Below, in pieces: positions 1-8,487 of a DNA stretch of 64,000 nt; position 1 is the first letter of the stretch, and each line of letters begins with the position of its first letter. The translations under genes were made by a program, and so were the position numbers. The notes beneath the pieces were generated by a model. That model was not told the DNA's origin. It saw only the letters and a program-made list of their open reading frames with translations, and ran no database searches. The stretch spans positions 17,762 through 81,761 of the forward strand of contig JBKPHM010000057.1 of the NCBI GenBank assembly GCA_046729855.1. The letters run 5' to 3'. This DNA is from DATHSY01 sp046729855 (GTDB lineage: Bacteria > Actinomycetota > UBA4738 > HRBIN12).

Positions 1-117
1 GTTCGGCCACAGGACGCCGGTCAGCCAGGCGAGCTCGGGCGGCAGATCGGTCCGATGCAGCTCCGGACGCGGGACGGCGTGCAACCCGATGGGAACGGCT
101 CCCGCGGAACGGCTCAC
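1..117 (-). CDS. partial hypothetical protein, N-terminus only
   Basis: A GTG at 117 on the minus strand opens a frame that runs off the left edge without a stop. It reads VSRSAGAVPIGLHAVPRPEL and then a Trp/Leu-rich stretch ending LTGVLWPN, 39 residues in all. A strong purine-rich ribosome site (GAGGGGGA) lies about 8 bases upstream of the GTG, which is the main reason to believe the frame. I do not recognise the family. It is divergent from padR, with about 210 bases between the two starts; that gap carries the PadR-type inverted repeats. Confidence 0.4.
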   Translation of the reverse strand, partial: MSRSAGAVPIGLHAVPRPELHRTDLPPELAWLTGVLWPN

Positions 118-252
118 CGTTCGCTTTCCCCCTCGCGATCGCACGGCGACGAGCGCCTCGCCGACGGCGCGTCGACGTGGGCCACGTACCCCTCCGCCCG
201 TGGATGTATGCGAACGGCCAGGGGGTTTGACGGACCGGCGTATAGCGGGTAG

Positions 253-284
253 ATATATCGCATCGATATATGTCGGCGATATAT
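253..284. promoter_or_regulatory. putative PadR operator, three ATATATCG half-sites
   Basis: ATATATCG at 253-260 and CGATATAT at 264-271 form a perfect 8-bp inverted repeat around CAT. A third half-site, CGATATAT, follows at 277-284. This is an AT-rich island in GC-rich DNA, 44 bases before the padR start and between divergent genes. PadR proteins usually bind AT-rich dyads at their own promoter, so autoregulation of padR and the inositol synthase gene is inferred. Confidence 0.6.
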
Positions 285-327
285 GCGCCGGCGGCCGGAG
301 AACACTGTAGAAGGAGACCTGCACCTC

Positions 328-915
328 ATGCTCGAGCTCGCGATCCTGGGTCTGCTGAAGGAGCGGACGATGCATGGCTACCAGCTTTCGAAGCGACTCA
401 CCGATTCGCTCGGCGGCTTCTGGCGGGTTTCGTACGGTTCGCTGTACCCGACGCTCCGTCGCCTCGAGCAGCAGGGCGCCGTGGAGCGGGTCTTCGACGA
501 GCAGGAGGTCGGCCGCCGCAAGAACGTGTACCGGATCACCGAGCGGGGCGAGGCTCTGTTCCGCCGGCTCCTGGAGGAGGGAACGACCGAGGCCACCTCG
601 GAGGACAACCGGTTCCGCATCCGGCTCGCGTTCTTCAAGTACCTGTCGCCCGATACGCGGATCCGCCTGCTCGAACGTCGGCGCGCGTATCTGGAGGATC
701 GGCTGGCGGCGATCACGTCCTCGCTCGCCGGGACGCGCGAGCGCTTCGACACCTACACGCTCTCGATCATGCAGCACGGCCGCGAGGCCACCGAGCAGGA
801 CATCGCCTGGCTGGATGGCCTCATCGCTGGCGAACGCCGCCACGGTGAGGCGACTCACCGCAGGACGAGGCGCAGGCCCGCGCGTGCGCTTCACCGAAAG
901 GAGCACACGACATGA
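328..915 (+). CDS. PadR family transcriptional regulator
   Basis: A 195-residue regulator. The N-terminal winged helix (about residues 2-80) has the PadR signature: LELAILGLLKE, HGYQLSKRL, then SYGSLYPTLRRLEQQG and the wing NVYRITERG. The C-terminal part (about 95-185) is the helical dimerisation region, with LLERRRAYLEDRL. I chose ATG 328 because AAGGAGA sits about 10 bases upstream; a longer frame from 283 has no such site. The gene overlaps the inositol-phosphate synthase start by 4 bases (ATGA), so the two are co-translated. Pairing of PadR with ino1 is familiar in actinobacteria. It probably represses its own operon through the dyad at 253-284. Confidence 0.88.
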   Translation: MLELAILGLLKERTMHGYQLSKRLTDSLGGFWRVSYGSLYPTLRRLEQQGAVERVFDEQEVGRRKNVYRITERGEALFRRLLEEGTTEATSEDNRFRIRLAFFKYLSPDTRIRLLERRRAYLEDRLAAITSSLAGTRERFDTYTLSIMQHGREATEQDIAWLDGLIAGERRHGEATHRRTRRRPARALHRKEHTT

Positions 916-2033
916 GCAACGTTCGGATCGCGATCGTGGGCATCGGGAACTGCGCCTCCTCCCTCGTCCAGGGGCTGGAGTTCTACAAGGACGCCGCGGA
1001 GGAGCAGCGGATCCCCGGCCTGATGCACACGCGGCTCGGGCCGTACCACGTCCGTGACGTCGAGATCGTCGCCGCGTTCGACGTCGACGCCAAGAAGGTC
1101 GGCAGGGACGTCTCGGAGGCGATCGCCGCCGCGCCGAACAACACGATCAGGTTCGCGGACGTGCCGCCCACGGGCATCACCGTCCAGCGCGGGCCGACGC
1201 TCGACGGCCTCGGCCGGTACTACCGCCAGATGATCGAGGAATCCGACGTCGAGCCCGTCGACGTCGCGAAGTCCCTGCAGGAGTCCGAGGCCGACGTCCT
1301 GATCAGCTATCTCCCGGTCGGCAGCGAGGAGGCGGCCAAGCACTACGCGCAGGCAGCGATCGACGCGAAGGTCGCGTTCGTCAACTGCCTCCCGGTGTTC
1401 ATCGCGTCGGACCGTACGTGGGCCAAGCGCTTCGCCGACGCGGGCGTGCCGATCGTCGGCGACGACATCAAGAGCCAGGTCGGCGCGACGATCGTTCATC
1501 GCGTGCTGGCGAAGCTCTTCGAGGACCGCGGCGTCAAGCTGAACCGCACGTACCAGCTCAACTTCGGCGGCAACATGGACTTCATGAACATGCTCGAGCG
1601 CGAGCGCCTCGTGTCGAAGAAGCGCTCGAAGACGCAGTCCGTGCAGAGCCAGCTCGCGAAGCCGCTCGACAAGGAGAACATCCACATCGGCCCGTCGGAT
1701 CACGTACCGTGGCTCGAGGACCGCAAGTGGGCGCAGATCCGGCTCGAGGGCCAGGCCTTCGGCGACGTGCCGCTGAACGTCGAGCTCAAGCTCGAGGTCT
1801 GGGACTCGCCGAACTCCGCCGGCATCGTGATCGACGCGCTCCGCTGCGCGAAGCTCGCTCTGGACCGTGGGATCTCGGGGCCGCTGATCGGGCCCAGCGC
1901 GTACTTCATGAAGTCGCCGCCGGTGCAGTTCACCGACGAGGCCGCTCGCGAGATGGTCGAGGAGTTCATCCTCGGCAACGGCGCCAGCAAGGGAGCGGAC
2001 TGGACGGCGTTCTTCGACGCACAGCCCGCGTAG
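912..2033 (+). CDS. ino1: inositol-3-phosphate synthase (1L-myo-inositol-1-phosphate synthase)
   Basis: Converts glucose 6-phosphate to 1L-myo-inositol 1-phosphate (EC 5.5.1.4) using NAD. This is the first step to phosphatidylinositol, mannosylated lipids and mycothiol in actinobacteria. The 373-residue protein is the short actinobacterial type. It has an N-terminal Rossmann motif (IAIVGIGNCASSLVQG, residues 6-21), the core NFGGNMDFMNML (about 218-229) and the C-terminal LEVWDSPNSAGIVIDALR. The start overlaps the padR stop (ATGA), and a purine-rich AAAGGAGCA lies 9 bases upstream. It is the second gene of a padR-ino1 operon. Confidence 0.93.
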   Translation: MSNVRIAIVGIGNCASSLVQGLEFYKDAAEEQRIPGLMHTRLGPYHVRDVEIVAAFDVDAKKVGRDVSEAIAAAPNNTIRFADVPPTGITVQRGPTLDGLGRYYRQMIEESDVEPVDVAKSLQESEADVLISYLPVGSEEAAKHYAQAAIDAKVAFVNCLPVFIASDRTWAKRFADAGVPIVGDDIKSQVGATIVHRVLAKLFEDRGVKLNRTYQLNFGGNMDFMNMLERERLVSKKRSKTQSVQSQLAKPLDKENIHIGPSDHVPWLEDRKWAQIRLEGQAFGDVPLNVELKLEVWDSPNSAGIVIDALRCAKLALDRGISGPLIGPSAYFMKSPPVQFTDEAAREMVEEFILGNGASKGADWTAFFDAQPA

Positions 2034-2139
2034 CAGCGCATAGCCCGGGTCGCGGAGGTCGCCTCTAGCCTCGTGCGCGCCGGTAGTACGCTCGATCGCC
2101 GTGGACGCGTCCGCGTCGCCGGGGCTCGGCTGAGCGGTC

Positions 2140-3597
2140 GTGGAAGGCACGCTCGCCCGGGCCCGCGGCGCGCTCCGCGGCCATGACTTCCGCCGGCTGT
2201 TCTCGATCCGGCTGATCTCGCAGTCCGCCGACGGGCTGTTCCAGGCGGCGCTGATCTCCTCCGTGGTGTTCTCGCCCGAACGACAGAGCACGGCGGCCGG
2301 CTTCGCCATCGCGACGCTGATCGTCTCGGCGCCGTACTCGGTGATCGGACCCTTCACCGGTGTCTTCATCGACCGATGGTCGCGGCGGGCGATCCTCGTG
2401 GTTGCGCCCTGGCTGCGGGCGGCGCTCGTGTGGCTGGTGTTGTTCAGCCCGATCGACGCTCCGGTCGCGTTCTACAGCGGGGCGCTATGGGTCCTGTCGG
2501 TGAACCGGTTCTACCTGGCGACGGCGGTGTCGGTCGTGCCACGGCTCGTGCCGACCGAGGACCTGCTGGTCGCGAACTCGATGGCGACCGTCGGGGGGAC
2601 GGTCGCGCTCCTCCTGGGGGTGTTCGTCGGCGGCTGGGTCGCGGACCTGTTCGGCATCGGACCGGTCGTCGTCGGCGCCGGGGCGATGTGGCTGGCCGCT
2701 TCCTGGGTCGGGTCCCGCATCTGGGACCCGCTCGTACCGCACCACGTGCCGCAAGCGCAGGTCCGGGATCAGATCCGCCGGATCCTGGCCGAGTTCGCCG
2801 ACGGCGCGCGGCGGCTGGCGCGGACGCCTCGTGCGATCGGACCGATCGTGTCGATCACGCTCGACCAGATGGGGCAGGGGATCGTGCTCGTCCTGTCGTT
2901 GATTCTGTTCCGCGACCGGTTCGGAGAGGGCGTCGGCTCGTTCTCGAACCTCATCGGCGCGGGAGGCCTCGGCGTGCTCGCCGGGATCCTCACCGTCGGC
3001 GAGCTCGAGGAGCGCTTCCGCAAGGAGCGCATCGTCTCGGGGGCGTTCCTCGCGGGTGGCGTCGTGCTCCTTGCGGTCTCGACGACGATAACGGAGTGGT
3101 CGGTGCTGCTCGCGAGCTTCTTCGTCGGGCTCACGTTCGCGTGGAAGAAGATCCCGGTCGACACCATGGTGCAGGAGTCGATCCCCGACGGGTACCGGGG
3201 TCGGGTGTTCGCGGTGTACGACGTCGGCTACAACGTGTCGCGAATCGTCGCCGCCTTCCTCGCGGTACCGCTGCTCCCGGCGCTCGACGCCCCCGGGACG
3301 ATCGCGTTGATCGGCGCCGTGTTCCTGTTGTGGTCGCCCGTGCTTCCGCTCTGGCTTCGTCGCGCTCCCGAGATCAGGCTGCGGTTCTACGAGGGCGCGA
3401 AGGCGGATGAGTGGCCGCGCGCCATCGTCTGGGGGGGTGTCGAGGAGCGCGTGGACGTCCGTCGCTCGTGGCTCGAGGAGCGCGACGGCGTCCGGTCCGC
3501 GCGTTTCCGACTCGGCCTCGAGGACGGGACGGTGATCGAGGTGTCGCGCACGGGCGACGACGGTGAATGGCGCCTGGACCGTGAGCTCTCCGGCTAG
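2140..3597 (+). CDS. MFS transporter with soluble C-terminal tail
   Basis: An integral membrane protein of 485 residues. Residues about 15-400 form the roughly 12-helix major facilitator fold, with DFRRLFSIRLISQSADGLFQ at the start and a helix 2-3 loop containing IDRWSRR. The last 80 or so residues, rich in Trp, Arg and Glu, are soluble and not part of the MFS fold; their role is unknown. The substrate cannot be told from sequence. The start is GTG without a clear ribosome site. The gene is convergent with the next MFS gene, and the two stop codons overlap (3594-3597). It is not in an obvious operon; ino1 ends 106 bases upstream. Confidence 0.82.
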   Translation: MEGTLARARGALRGHDFRRLFSIRLISQSADGLFQAALISSVVFSPERQSTAAGFAIATLIVSAPYSVIGPFTGVFIDRWSRRAILVVAPWLRAALVWLVLFSPIDAPVAFYSGALWVLSVNRFYLATAVSVVPRLVPTEDLLVANSMATVGGTVALLLGVFVGGWVADLFGIGPVVVGAGAMWLAASWVGSRIWDPLVPHHVPQAQVRDQIRRILAEFADGARRLARTPRAIGPIVSITLDQMGQGIVLVLSLILFRDRFGEGVGSFSNLIGAGGLGVLAGILTVGELEERFRKERIVSGAFLAGGVVLLAVSTTITEWSVLLASFFVGLTFAWKKIPVDTMVQESIPDGYRGRVFAVYDVGYNVSRIVAAFLAVPLLPALDAPGTIALIGAVFLLWSPVLPLWLRRAPEIRLRFYEGAKADEWPRAIVWGGVEERVDVRRSWLEERDGVRSARFRLGLEDGTVIEVSRTGDDGEWRLDRELSG

Positions 3598-4847
3598 GCC
3601 ACGCCGGCCGGTACCGCTTCCTGGTGCGGCTCGGTCTCGGCCGCGGCCTGCCTCCACACGGCCCCGACGCCGGCCAGGACCGCCACGCAGGCGCCGAACG
3701 CCAGGCTCGCGCGCGCCCCGAACGTCTCGGCGATCCATCCGGAGATCGGTGCGCCGATCGGCGTGCCGCCCAGGAACACGATCGCGTAGATCGCCATGAC
3801 GCGACCTCGCATGTCGGGCCGCGCGGTGAGCTGCAGCGTCGAGTTGCCCGTGATCAGGAACACGATGCCGACGAAGCCGAGCGGCACGGCGGCCGCTAGC
3901 GCGGCGGTGAGGGACGGCGCGAAGGCCACCAGGAGCGTCGCGAGGCCGAGGGCGATCGATGCCCACGCGAGCCGCTGCGGCGTCGGCCGAACGCGGCCGG
4001 CGACGACCAGCGCCCCGAGGAGCGAGCCGACGCCCATGACGGACAGCAGCGACCCGAACGTCCCTGCGTCGCCGTGGAAGTCCCGTTCGGCGAGCAGCGG
4101 CAGAAGGACCGAGAAGTTGAACGAGAACAGGAACACGACCGCCATCAGCACGAGCGGCAACCGCAGCCCGGGCCTGCCCCAGACGTACCGGAGCCCGTCG
4201 CGGATCGCACGGCCTGTGTCCGGTCGCGGCGACCGCCGCAGGTCCCGCTCACGCATTGCGACGAGCCCTGCGATCACGGCGAGGTACGAGACAGCGTTGA
4301 CCAGGAACACGGGCGCCATCCCGGCGGTGGCGATCAGCACCCCCGCCAGCGCGGGACCCACGATGCGCGTGCCGGTCATGACGGCGCTGTTCAGGCTGAC
4401 CGCGTTCGTGAGGTCGCGTTCGTCGACCATCTCCGCGAAGAAGCTCTGCCGCGCTGGGGTGTCGATCGCGGTGACGATGCCCTGGAGGAGAGAGAGCCCA
4501 TAGACCATCCACAGGCGCACGACGTCGGCCTCGACGAGGGCCCACATCGCGAGCGCGAGGATCCCGAACGCGGCCTGCGTGCCAAGGACGATCCGACGCT
4601 TGTCGCCGTGGTCGGCGAGCGCGCCGCCCCATGCGCCCAGCAGGAGGATCGGCGCGAAGTTCAGGGCCGTCTGGATGCCGAGCGCGATGCCGCTGTGCGT
4701 GAGCTGGAGGACCAGCCACGCGGAGGCGACGCTCTGCATCCACGTCCCGGTCACCGAGACCGCCTGTCCGGCGAAGAACAGCCGGAAGTTCCGTGAGTGC
4801 CCGAGCGCGTGAAACGTTCGGTGGACCGCGAGGCCGACCCGCGTCAC
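3594..4847 (-). CDS. MFS transporter (EntS-like exporter family)
   Basis: A 417-residue MFS permease with about 12 helices. It opens with HSRNFRLFFAGQAVSVTGTW, typical of the EntS/MFS_3 exporter branch, and has the loop ADHGDKRRI between helices 2 and 3. It starts at GTG 4847, overlapping the MarR stop by 4 bases, so regulator and transporter form one operon. A MarR-exporter pair usually means a ligand-induced efflux system for an aromatic or toxic compound. That is inference; nothing in the sequence names the substrate. Confidence 0.85.
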   Translation of the reverse strand: MTRVGLAVHRTFHALGHSRNFRLFFAGQAVSVTGTWMQSVASAWLVLQLTHSGIALGIQTALNFAPILLLGAWGGALADHGDKRRIVLGTQAAFGILALAMWALVEADVVRLWMVYGLSLLQGIVTAIDTPARQSFFAEMVDERDLTNAVSLNSAVMTGTRIVGPALAGVLIATAGMAPVFLVNAVSYLAVIAGLVAMRERDLRRSPRPDTGRAIRDGLRYVWGRPGLRLPLVLMAVVFLFSFNFSVLLPLLAERDFHGDAGTFGSLLSVMGVGSLLGALVVAGRVRPTPQRLAWASIALGLATLLVAFAPSLTAALAAAVPLGFVGIVFLITGNSTLQLTARPDMRGRVMAIYAIVFLGGTPIGAPISGWIAETFGARASLAFGACVAVLAGVGAVWRQAAAETEPHQEAVPAGVA

Positions 4848-5284
4848 GGGCCGCTCTCCACGAGCCCCTCCAGAATCGGGATGGCCTCCTCTAGCACCGC
4901 GAGGTCGTGGCCGTCGAGCGATCGGAGCCGCTTCGACAGGTACGCCTCCTTGCGACGGCGGGTCCGCTGGAGCAGCCGAACGCCCTCAGGTGTGGCGCTC
5001 ACCCAGGCGATGCGGCGGTCCGCGGGGTCCGGGTCGCGGGCGACCAGTCCCGCCTCGACCAGGGCGGCGACGATCCGAGTCATCGAGGGCGGCTGGATCT
5101 GCTCGACGGCGCACAGCTCGCCCATCGTGATCCGGCCATGCCGCTCGATCGACGACAGCGCCATCAAGAGCGACGGGGTGAGGCCCTGCTCCGCTTGCTG
5201 CCGGAGCTTGCGCGCCAACCGCGTCACGGTCAGCCGGAGCCTGGGGGCCAGCTCGGTGTCGGCGGCGAGCTTGACGTCGGACAT
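4844..5284 (-). CDS. MarR family transcriptional regulator
   Basis: A 146-residue winged-helix regulator. Helical N-terminus (LAPRLRLTVTRLARKLRQQA), then SLLMALSSIERHGRITMGEL, the recognition region QPPSMTRIVAALVEAGLV and the wing DPADRRIAWVSATPEG characteristic of MarR. I place the start at ATG 5284 rather than further upstream: a TATACT -10 box lies 6 bases before it, predicting a leaderless mRNA, and the upstream reading is low complexity. The downstream exporter overlaps by 4 bases. It probably represses itself and the exporter. Confidence 0.88.
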   Translation of the reverse strand: MSDVKLAADTELAPRLRLTVTRLARKLRQQAEQGLTPSLLMALSSIERHGRITMGELCAVEQIQPPSMTRIVAALVEAGLVARDPDPADRRIAWVSATPEGVRLLQRTRRRKEAYLSKRLRSLDGHDLAVLEEAIPILEGLVESGP

Positions 5285-5290
5285 GCCACG

Positions 5291-5320
5291 AGTATAGTTC
5301 GCTAGGCTAATTAGTGTCAC
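5291..5320 (-). promoter_or_regulatory. marR promoter with CTAATTAG operator in the spacer
   Basis: On the minus strand, GTGACA (5315-5320) serves as -35 and TATACT (5291-5296) as -10, 18 bases apart. The perfect palindrome CTAATTAG (5307-5314) sits inside the spacer, where a bound repressor would block RNA polymerase. Only 6 bases separate the -10 from the ATG. Confidence 0.6.
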
Positions 5321-5421
5321 GAACAATTGCCTCATGTCGGGAACCCCAGGCGCGTCGCTCCCGTCTTCCGGGTGGCCGCGTGGCACACTCGATATCCATG
5401 CCCGCGCGATAGGAGCGAACG

Positions 5422-5985
5422 GTGAAGGCACGCACCTTGCTGTCGGCGATCGCCCTCCTCGCGATCGTCACCACAGCCTGCCATCGGGACGCCGACGAGA
5501 CCGCGGCCGGAACCTCGCCTGCGGCAACCGTCAGCCCATCGCCATCGGCGACGGAGGCCTCGGCGTCGCCGATGCCCAGCCCGACGCAGGCGTCGACCGC
5601 CGAGCTGGAGGACGGTCGGCACTTCGGCTACATCGACGCGATCGACCCGACCGTGCCCGAGATCATCTTCGACCTCGCGTACCTCCTTTCGGGCGACGAC
5701 GCGAACGAGGCTGCGGCGGAACACGGCGACGAGGTCCCGGTCCCGAACGACTACTACATCGTGAACGACAACCCACGGCTGCGGACGCTTGCGCTCGCGC
5801 CGACCGTGAGGATCTTCGTCCTCGACCGCTTCGGGCCGGATGTCGTCCGCGGCGACCTCGACGGCTTCGTCGAGGGGTTCGAGACGAACGACTACGAGGG
5901 GCAGTATCACGGCTCGGCGGGGAGCTATTGGGTGGTCGTGCGGGACGGCCTCGTCGCACGGATCGAAGAGCAGTATTTCCCGTGA
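5422..5985 (+). CDS. secreted lipoprotein, function unknown
   Basis: A 187-residue exported protein. Residues 1-20 are a signal peptide ending in a weak lipobox (VTTAC), so Cys20 is the likely lipidation site. Residues 21-60 are a Ser/Pro/Ala/Thr linker, typical of actinobacterial lipoproteins that cross the wall. The folded part (62-187) begins RHFGYIDAIDP and contains PNDYYIVNDNPRLRTLALA. I have seen similar C-terminal domains in actinobacterial hypotheticals but know no function. The GTG start has AGGAGC 6 bases upstream. Its stop overlaps the following M15 peptidase start (GTGA), suggesting a joint role at the wall. Confidence 0.75.
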   Translation: MKARTLLSAIALLAIVTTACHRDADETAAGTSPAATVSPSPSATEASASPMPSPTQASTAELEDGRHFGYIDAIDPTVPEIIFDLAYLLSGDDANEAAAEHGDEVPVPNDYYIVNDNPRLRTLALAPTVRIFVLDRFGPDVVRGDLDGFVEGFETNDYEGQYHGSAGSYWVVVRDGLVARIEEQYFP

Positions 5986-6707
5986 TCGGTCGCCACCGCG
6001 CCATCGCCGTGCTCGCCTTCGCGGCCGTGCTGTCTTCGGCCACCCCCGCCGCGTCGGCGAAGCCACTACCGATCGGATTCGCGATCGGGCTCGAGCCCGG
6101 CGACGGGGAGCCACGGCCCGACTACGTCGGCATCGTCCGGCGGATCCCGGAGCCCCTCGCCCAAGAGATGCGCGGCGAGACGTGGCGGCCGGGATGCCCC
6201 GTGCCGCTCTCGCAGCTGCGGCTGCTCACGGTCTCCTACTGGGGTTCCGATCGCCGGCCGCACACCGGGCCGCTGGTCGTGAACGCCGCGGTAGCCGACG
6301 ATGTCGTCTGGGTCTTCGAGCAGCTCTTCGACGCGCGCTTCCCCATCCAGACGATGCGGCTGACCAAGCGGTTCCGCCCGAACCGTGAGGAACACGACAC
6401 GAAGGTGAACCCGACCGCGAGCTTCAACTGCCGCCCTGTGTTGACGCCGTTCGGCCCGACCAGCAATTGGTCGATGCACTCGTACGGCTTGGCGATCGAC
6501 ATCAATCCGCTGCAGAACCCGTTCGTCGTCGACGGATACGTGCGGAACCGATTCGCGCGACCGTACATCGACCGCTCGCTCGACGACGCACGGATGATCC
6601 ACGACGGGGACGTGGTCGTGCGGTCGTTCGCGGCGATCGGCTGGGAGTGGGGCGGGCACTGGTCGTCCTCGAAGGACTACATGCACTTCAGCCAATCGGG
6701 AACGTAG
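5982..6707 (+). CDS. M15 family D-Ala-D-Ala carboxypeptidase-like protein, secreted
   Basis: A 241-residue exported zinc peptidase of the VanY/peptidase M15 type, expected to trim peptidoglycan stem peptides. A signal peptide (residues 1-26, ending AASA) precedes a domain with the zinc motifs SMHSYGLAIDINP (His and Asp ligands) and DYMHFS (third His ligand) near the C-terminus. GTG 5982 overlaps the stop of the lipoprotein gene (GTGA). A longer upstream frame exists but would run through the lipoprotein gene and is a shadow. The last codons and the bases after the stop recur at 10289-10331. Confidence 0.85.
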   Translation: MIGRHRAIAVLAFAAVLSSATPAASAKPLPIGFAIGLEPGDGEPRPDYVGIVRRIPEPLAQEMRGETWRPGCPVPLSQLRLLTVSYWGSDRRPHTGPLVVNAAVADDVVWVFEQLFDARFPIQTMRLTKRFRPNREEHDTKVNPTASFNCRPVLTPFGPTSNWSMHSYGLAIDINPLQNPFVVDGYVRNRFARPYIDRSLDDARMIHDGDVVVRSFAAIGWEWGGHWSSSKDYMHFSQSGT

Positions 6708-6720
6708 CAGGTCAGAGGCC
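6678..6720 (+). repeat. 43-bp direct repeat, left copy (M15 3' end)
   Basis: TACATGCACTTC (6678-6689), nine variable bases, then GGAACGTAGCAGGTCAGAGG plus CC (6699-6720). The same layout recurs at 10289-10331, with 12/12 and 21/22 matches in the two outer parts. It spans the last codons of the M15 gene and 13 bases beyond its stop, so conservation continues outside the coding frame. Confidence 0.7.
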
Positions 6721-6991
6721 GTATTTCCATCCGGAATAGGCACACTGTGTGCCCAGTCCCGGCAAGGGACCACCGCCAGGAGAGGGAACGCGGGAGGAGG
6801 AGGAACACCAATGATTCGGTTTCCGGTACCGGCCCACCCGAGCGAGGGGTATCGAGAGGGGTATCGACGAGAACCTCCGCACGTTCAGGACGGGACCGCA
6901 GAGCGAAAGAGGCGGCACGATCGCGTGCACCCGCGAGCCGAGCCTCTCAGTCTCTCCCTCCTACGGGGAAGCGAAGTCCTAGACTCCGGTG

Positions 6992-8335
6992 GTGTCATCA
7001 GCGGTCCCACCGGTCCAGTACGCGTCGCGGCGTGACGGCCTCCTGATCGCGTACCAGGTGATCGGCGAGCCCGGACTGGACTTGATCTTCCTCTTGGGGT
7101 GGGCCAGCAATCTCGCGACGCAGTGGGAGCTCCCGGCCTTCGCTCAGTTCCTCACCCGCCTCGGGGGGTTCTCGCGACTGATCCTCTTCGACCGACCCGG
7201 CACCGGTCTCTCCGATCGCGGATCGACGGGCCAGGTCTTCGAGGACCGGCTGGATGACATCCTCTGCGTGATGGACGCGGTCGGCTCGGAGCGCACCGCG
7301 TTGTTCGGCTGCCACCTCGGTGGACGGCTGGCCCTTCTGTTCGCGGCCACGTATCCCCAGCGGACCCGGGCGGTGGTCACCTTCGGTGGGCATCCGACGA
7401 CCCTCGCCGACGATGACTATCCGTGGGGGATGAGCCCCGAGGCGCTCGACCGGCTCGTGGCTGGGTTCCGGGAAAGCATGAACGAAGAGGGGTTGCTGGA
7501 CTTCTTCCACATGCTCGCACCCAACGGCGACGAGGCCACGGCATCGTGGTTTCGCACGTTCGCACGCTCGGCGATCACCTCCATCGAGGCCGTCGACGAG
7601 GTCTCGCGGCTCGGACCCGTCGACATCCGCGACGCGTTGGGGTCGGTGCATGTCCCCACGCTGATCATGCACCGCACCGATGATCGCGCCGCGGACGTCA
7701 ACGCCAGCCGGTACATGGCAGAGCGGATCCCCGGCGCGAGGTTCGTCGAGCTGCCCGGTACGAGCAACCTCCCGTTCCTCGGAGACGCCGACGGCGTCCT
7801 CGACCTCACCGAGGAGTTCCTGACGGGTGCGCCTCCGGTCCGCGAGCCCGACCGGGTGCTCGCGACCGTCCTGTTCACCGACATCGTCGACTCGACCCGC
7901 CGAGCCGCCGAGCTCGGCGATCGTCGCTGGAAGGAGGTGCTCGCCTCCCACGATGAGCTTGCCAGGACCCGGATCGACGAGCACCGGGGCCGGTACGTTC
8001 ACACGACGGGCGACGGGCTCCTGGTGACGTTCGACGGCCCGGCCCGAGCGGTCCGCTGCGCCAGGGCGATCGCCGAGGCGGTCCGACCCCTCGGCATCCG
8101 GATCCGAGCCGGTTGTCATACAGGAGAGGTCGAGCTCGCAGAGGGAGACGTCCAGGGCGTCGCCGTGCACATCGGTTCGAGGGTGGCGGCGCTCGCCGGT
8201 CCGGACGAGGTCTGGACCTCCTCGACCGTGAAGGACCTCACCGTCGGCTCCGGCCTCGTGTTCCAGGACGTCGGCGAGCACGAGCTGAAGGGCGTCCCCG
8301 ACCGCTGGCGGCTCTATCGAGTGGCCGGCGGATAA
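6992..8335 (+). CDS. alpha/beta-hydrolase-fold protein fused to class III adenylate/guanylate cyclase
   Basis: 447 residues: an alpha/beta-hydrolase fold (1-285) followed by a class III nucleotide cyclase domain (290-447). The hydrolase nucleophile elbow reads GCHLGG, with His108 where Ser is expected, so it is probably a sensor rather than an enzyme. The cyclase keeps both metal aspartates (FTDIVDST, Asp297; TTGDG, Asp341) and the Arg of VHIGSRVAA, so it looks active and should make cAMP or cGMP. GTG 6992 follows a TAGACT box by 6 bases, which favours a leaderless start over GTG 6989. It is the first of two tandem paralogues. Confidence 0.85.
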   Translation: MSSAVPPVQYASRRDGLLIAYQVIGEPGLDLIFLLGWASNLATQWELPAFAQFLTRLGGFSRLILFDRPGTGLSDRGSTGQVFEDRLDDILCVMDAVGSERTALFGCHLGGRLALLFAATYPQRTRAVVTFGGHPTTLADDDYPWGMSPEALDRLVAGFRESMNEEGLLDFFHMLAPNGDEATASWFRTFARSAITSIEAVDEVSRLGPVDIRDALGSVHVPTLIMHRTDDRAADVNASRYMAERIPGARFVELPGTSNLPFLGDADGVLDLTEEFLTGAPPVREPDRVLATVLFTDIVDSTRRAAELGDRRWKEVLASHDELARTRIDEHRGRYVHTTGDGLLVTFDGPARAVRCARAIAEAVRPLGIRIRAGCHTGEVELAEGDVQGVAVHIGSRVAALAGPDEVWTSSTVKDLTVGSGLVFQDVGEHELKGVPDRWRLYRVAGG

Positions 8336-8370
8336 CGCCGAGGTGAGTCCAGAGCGGACGCACCTGCTGG

Positions 8371-8425
8371 CTGCCGAAAATAGGTGCTAAGAAAGTTGGT
8401 CTGTACCTGACTGCACCGGATTCCC
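8371..8425 (+). repeat. 3' flank repeated after the second cyclase gene
   Basis: The stretch starting CTGCCGAAAATAGG, 36 bases after the first cyclase gene, resembles CTGCCGAAAGGGGCGC at 9843-9890, 24 bases after the second. Both continue AAGAAA, GGTCTG, ACC and CTGC with small gaps. Similarity outside the genes supports tandem duplication of the whole unit. Confidence 0.5.
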
Positions 8426-8487
8426 CGGCCGGGCCTGCAAGCCGGGCAAGCAAGCCGCTCCCGGATGGTCGTTCTAGGCTTCTCATC

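Noticed and set aside
891..2369. Minus-strand open frame of 492 residues
   Set aside because: Antisense of ino1; composition of Arg, Asp, Val and Leu without motifs.
5334..6707. Longer start for the M15 peptidase (457 residues)
   Set aside because: The upstream part is a shadow of the lipoprotein gene; GTG 5982 is followed by a proper signal peptide.
6870..6895. GAGGGGTATCGA direct repeat
   Set aside because: Two short copies only, with no array or spacers; not a CRISPR and no clear role.
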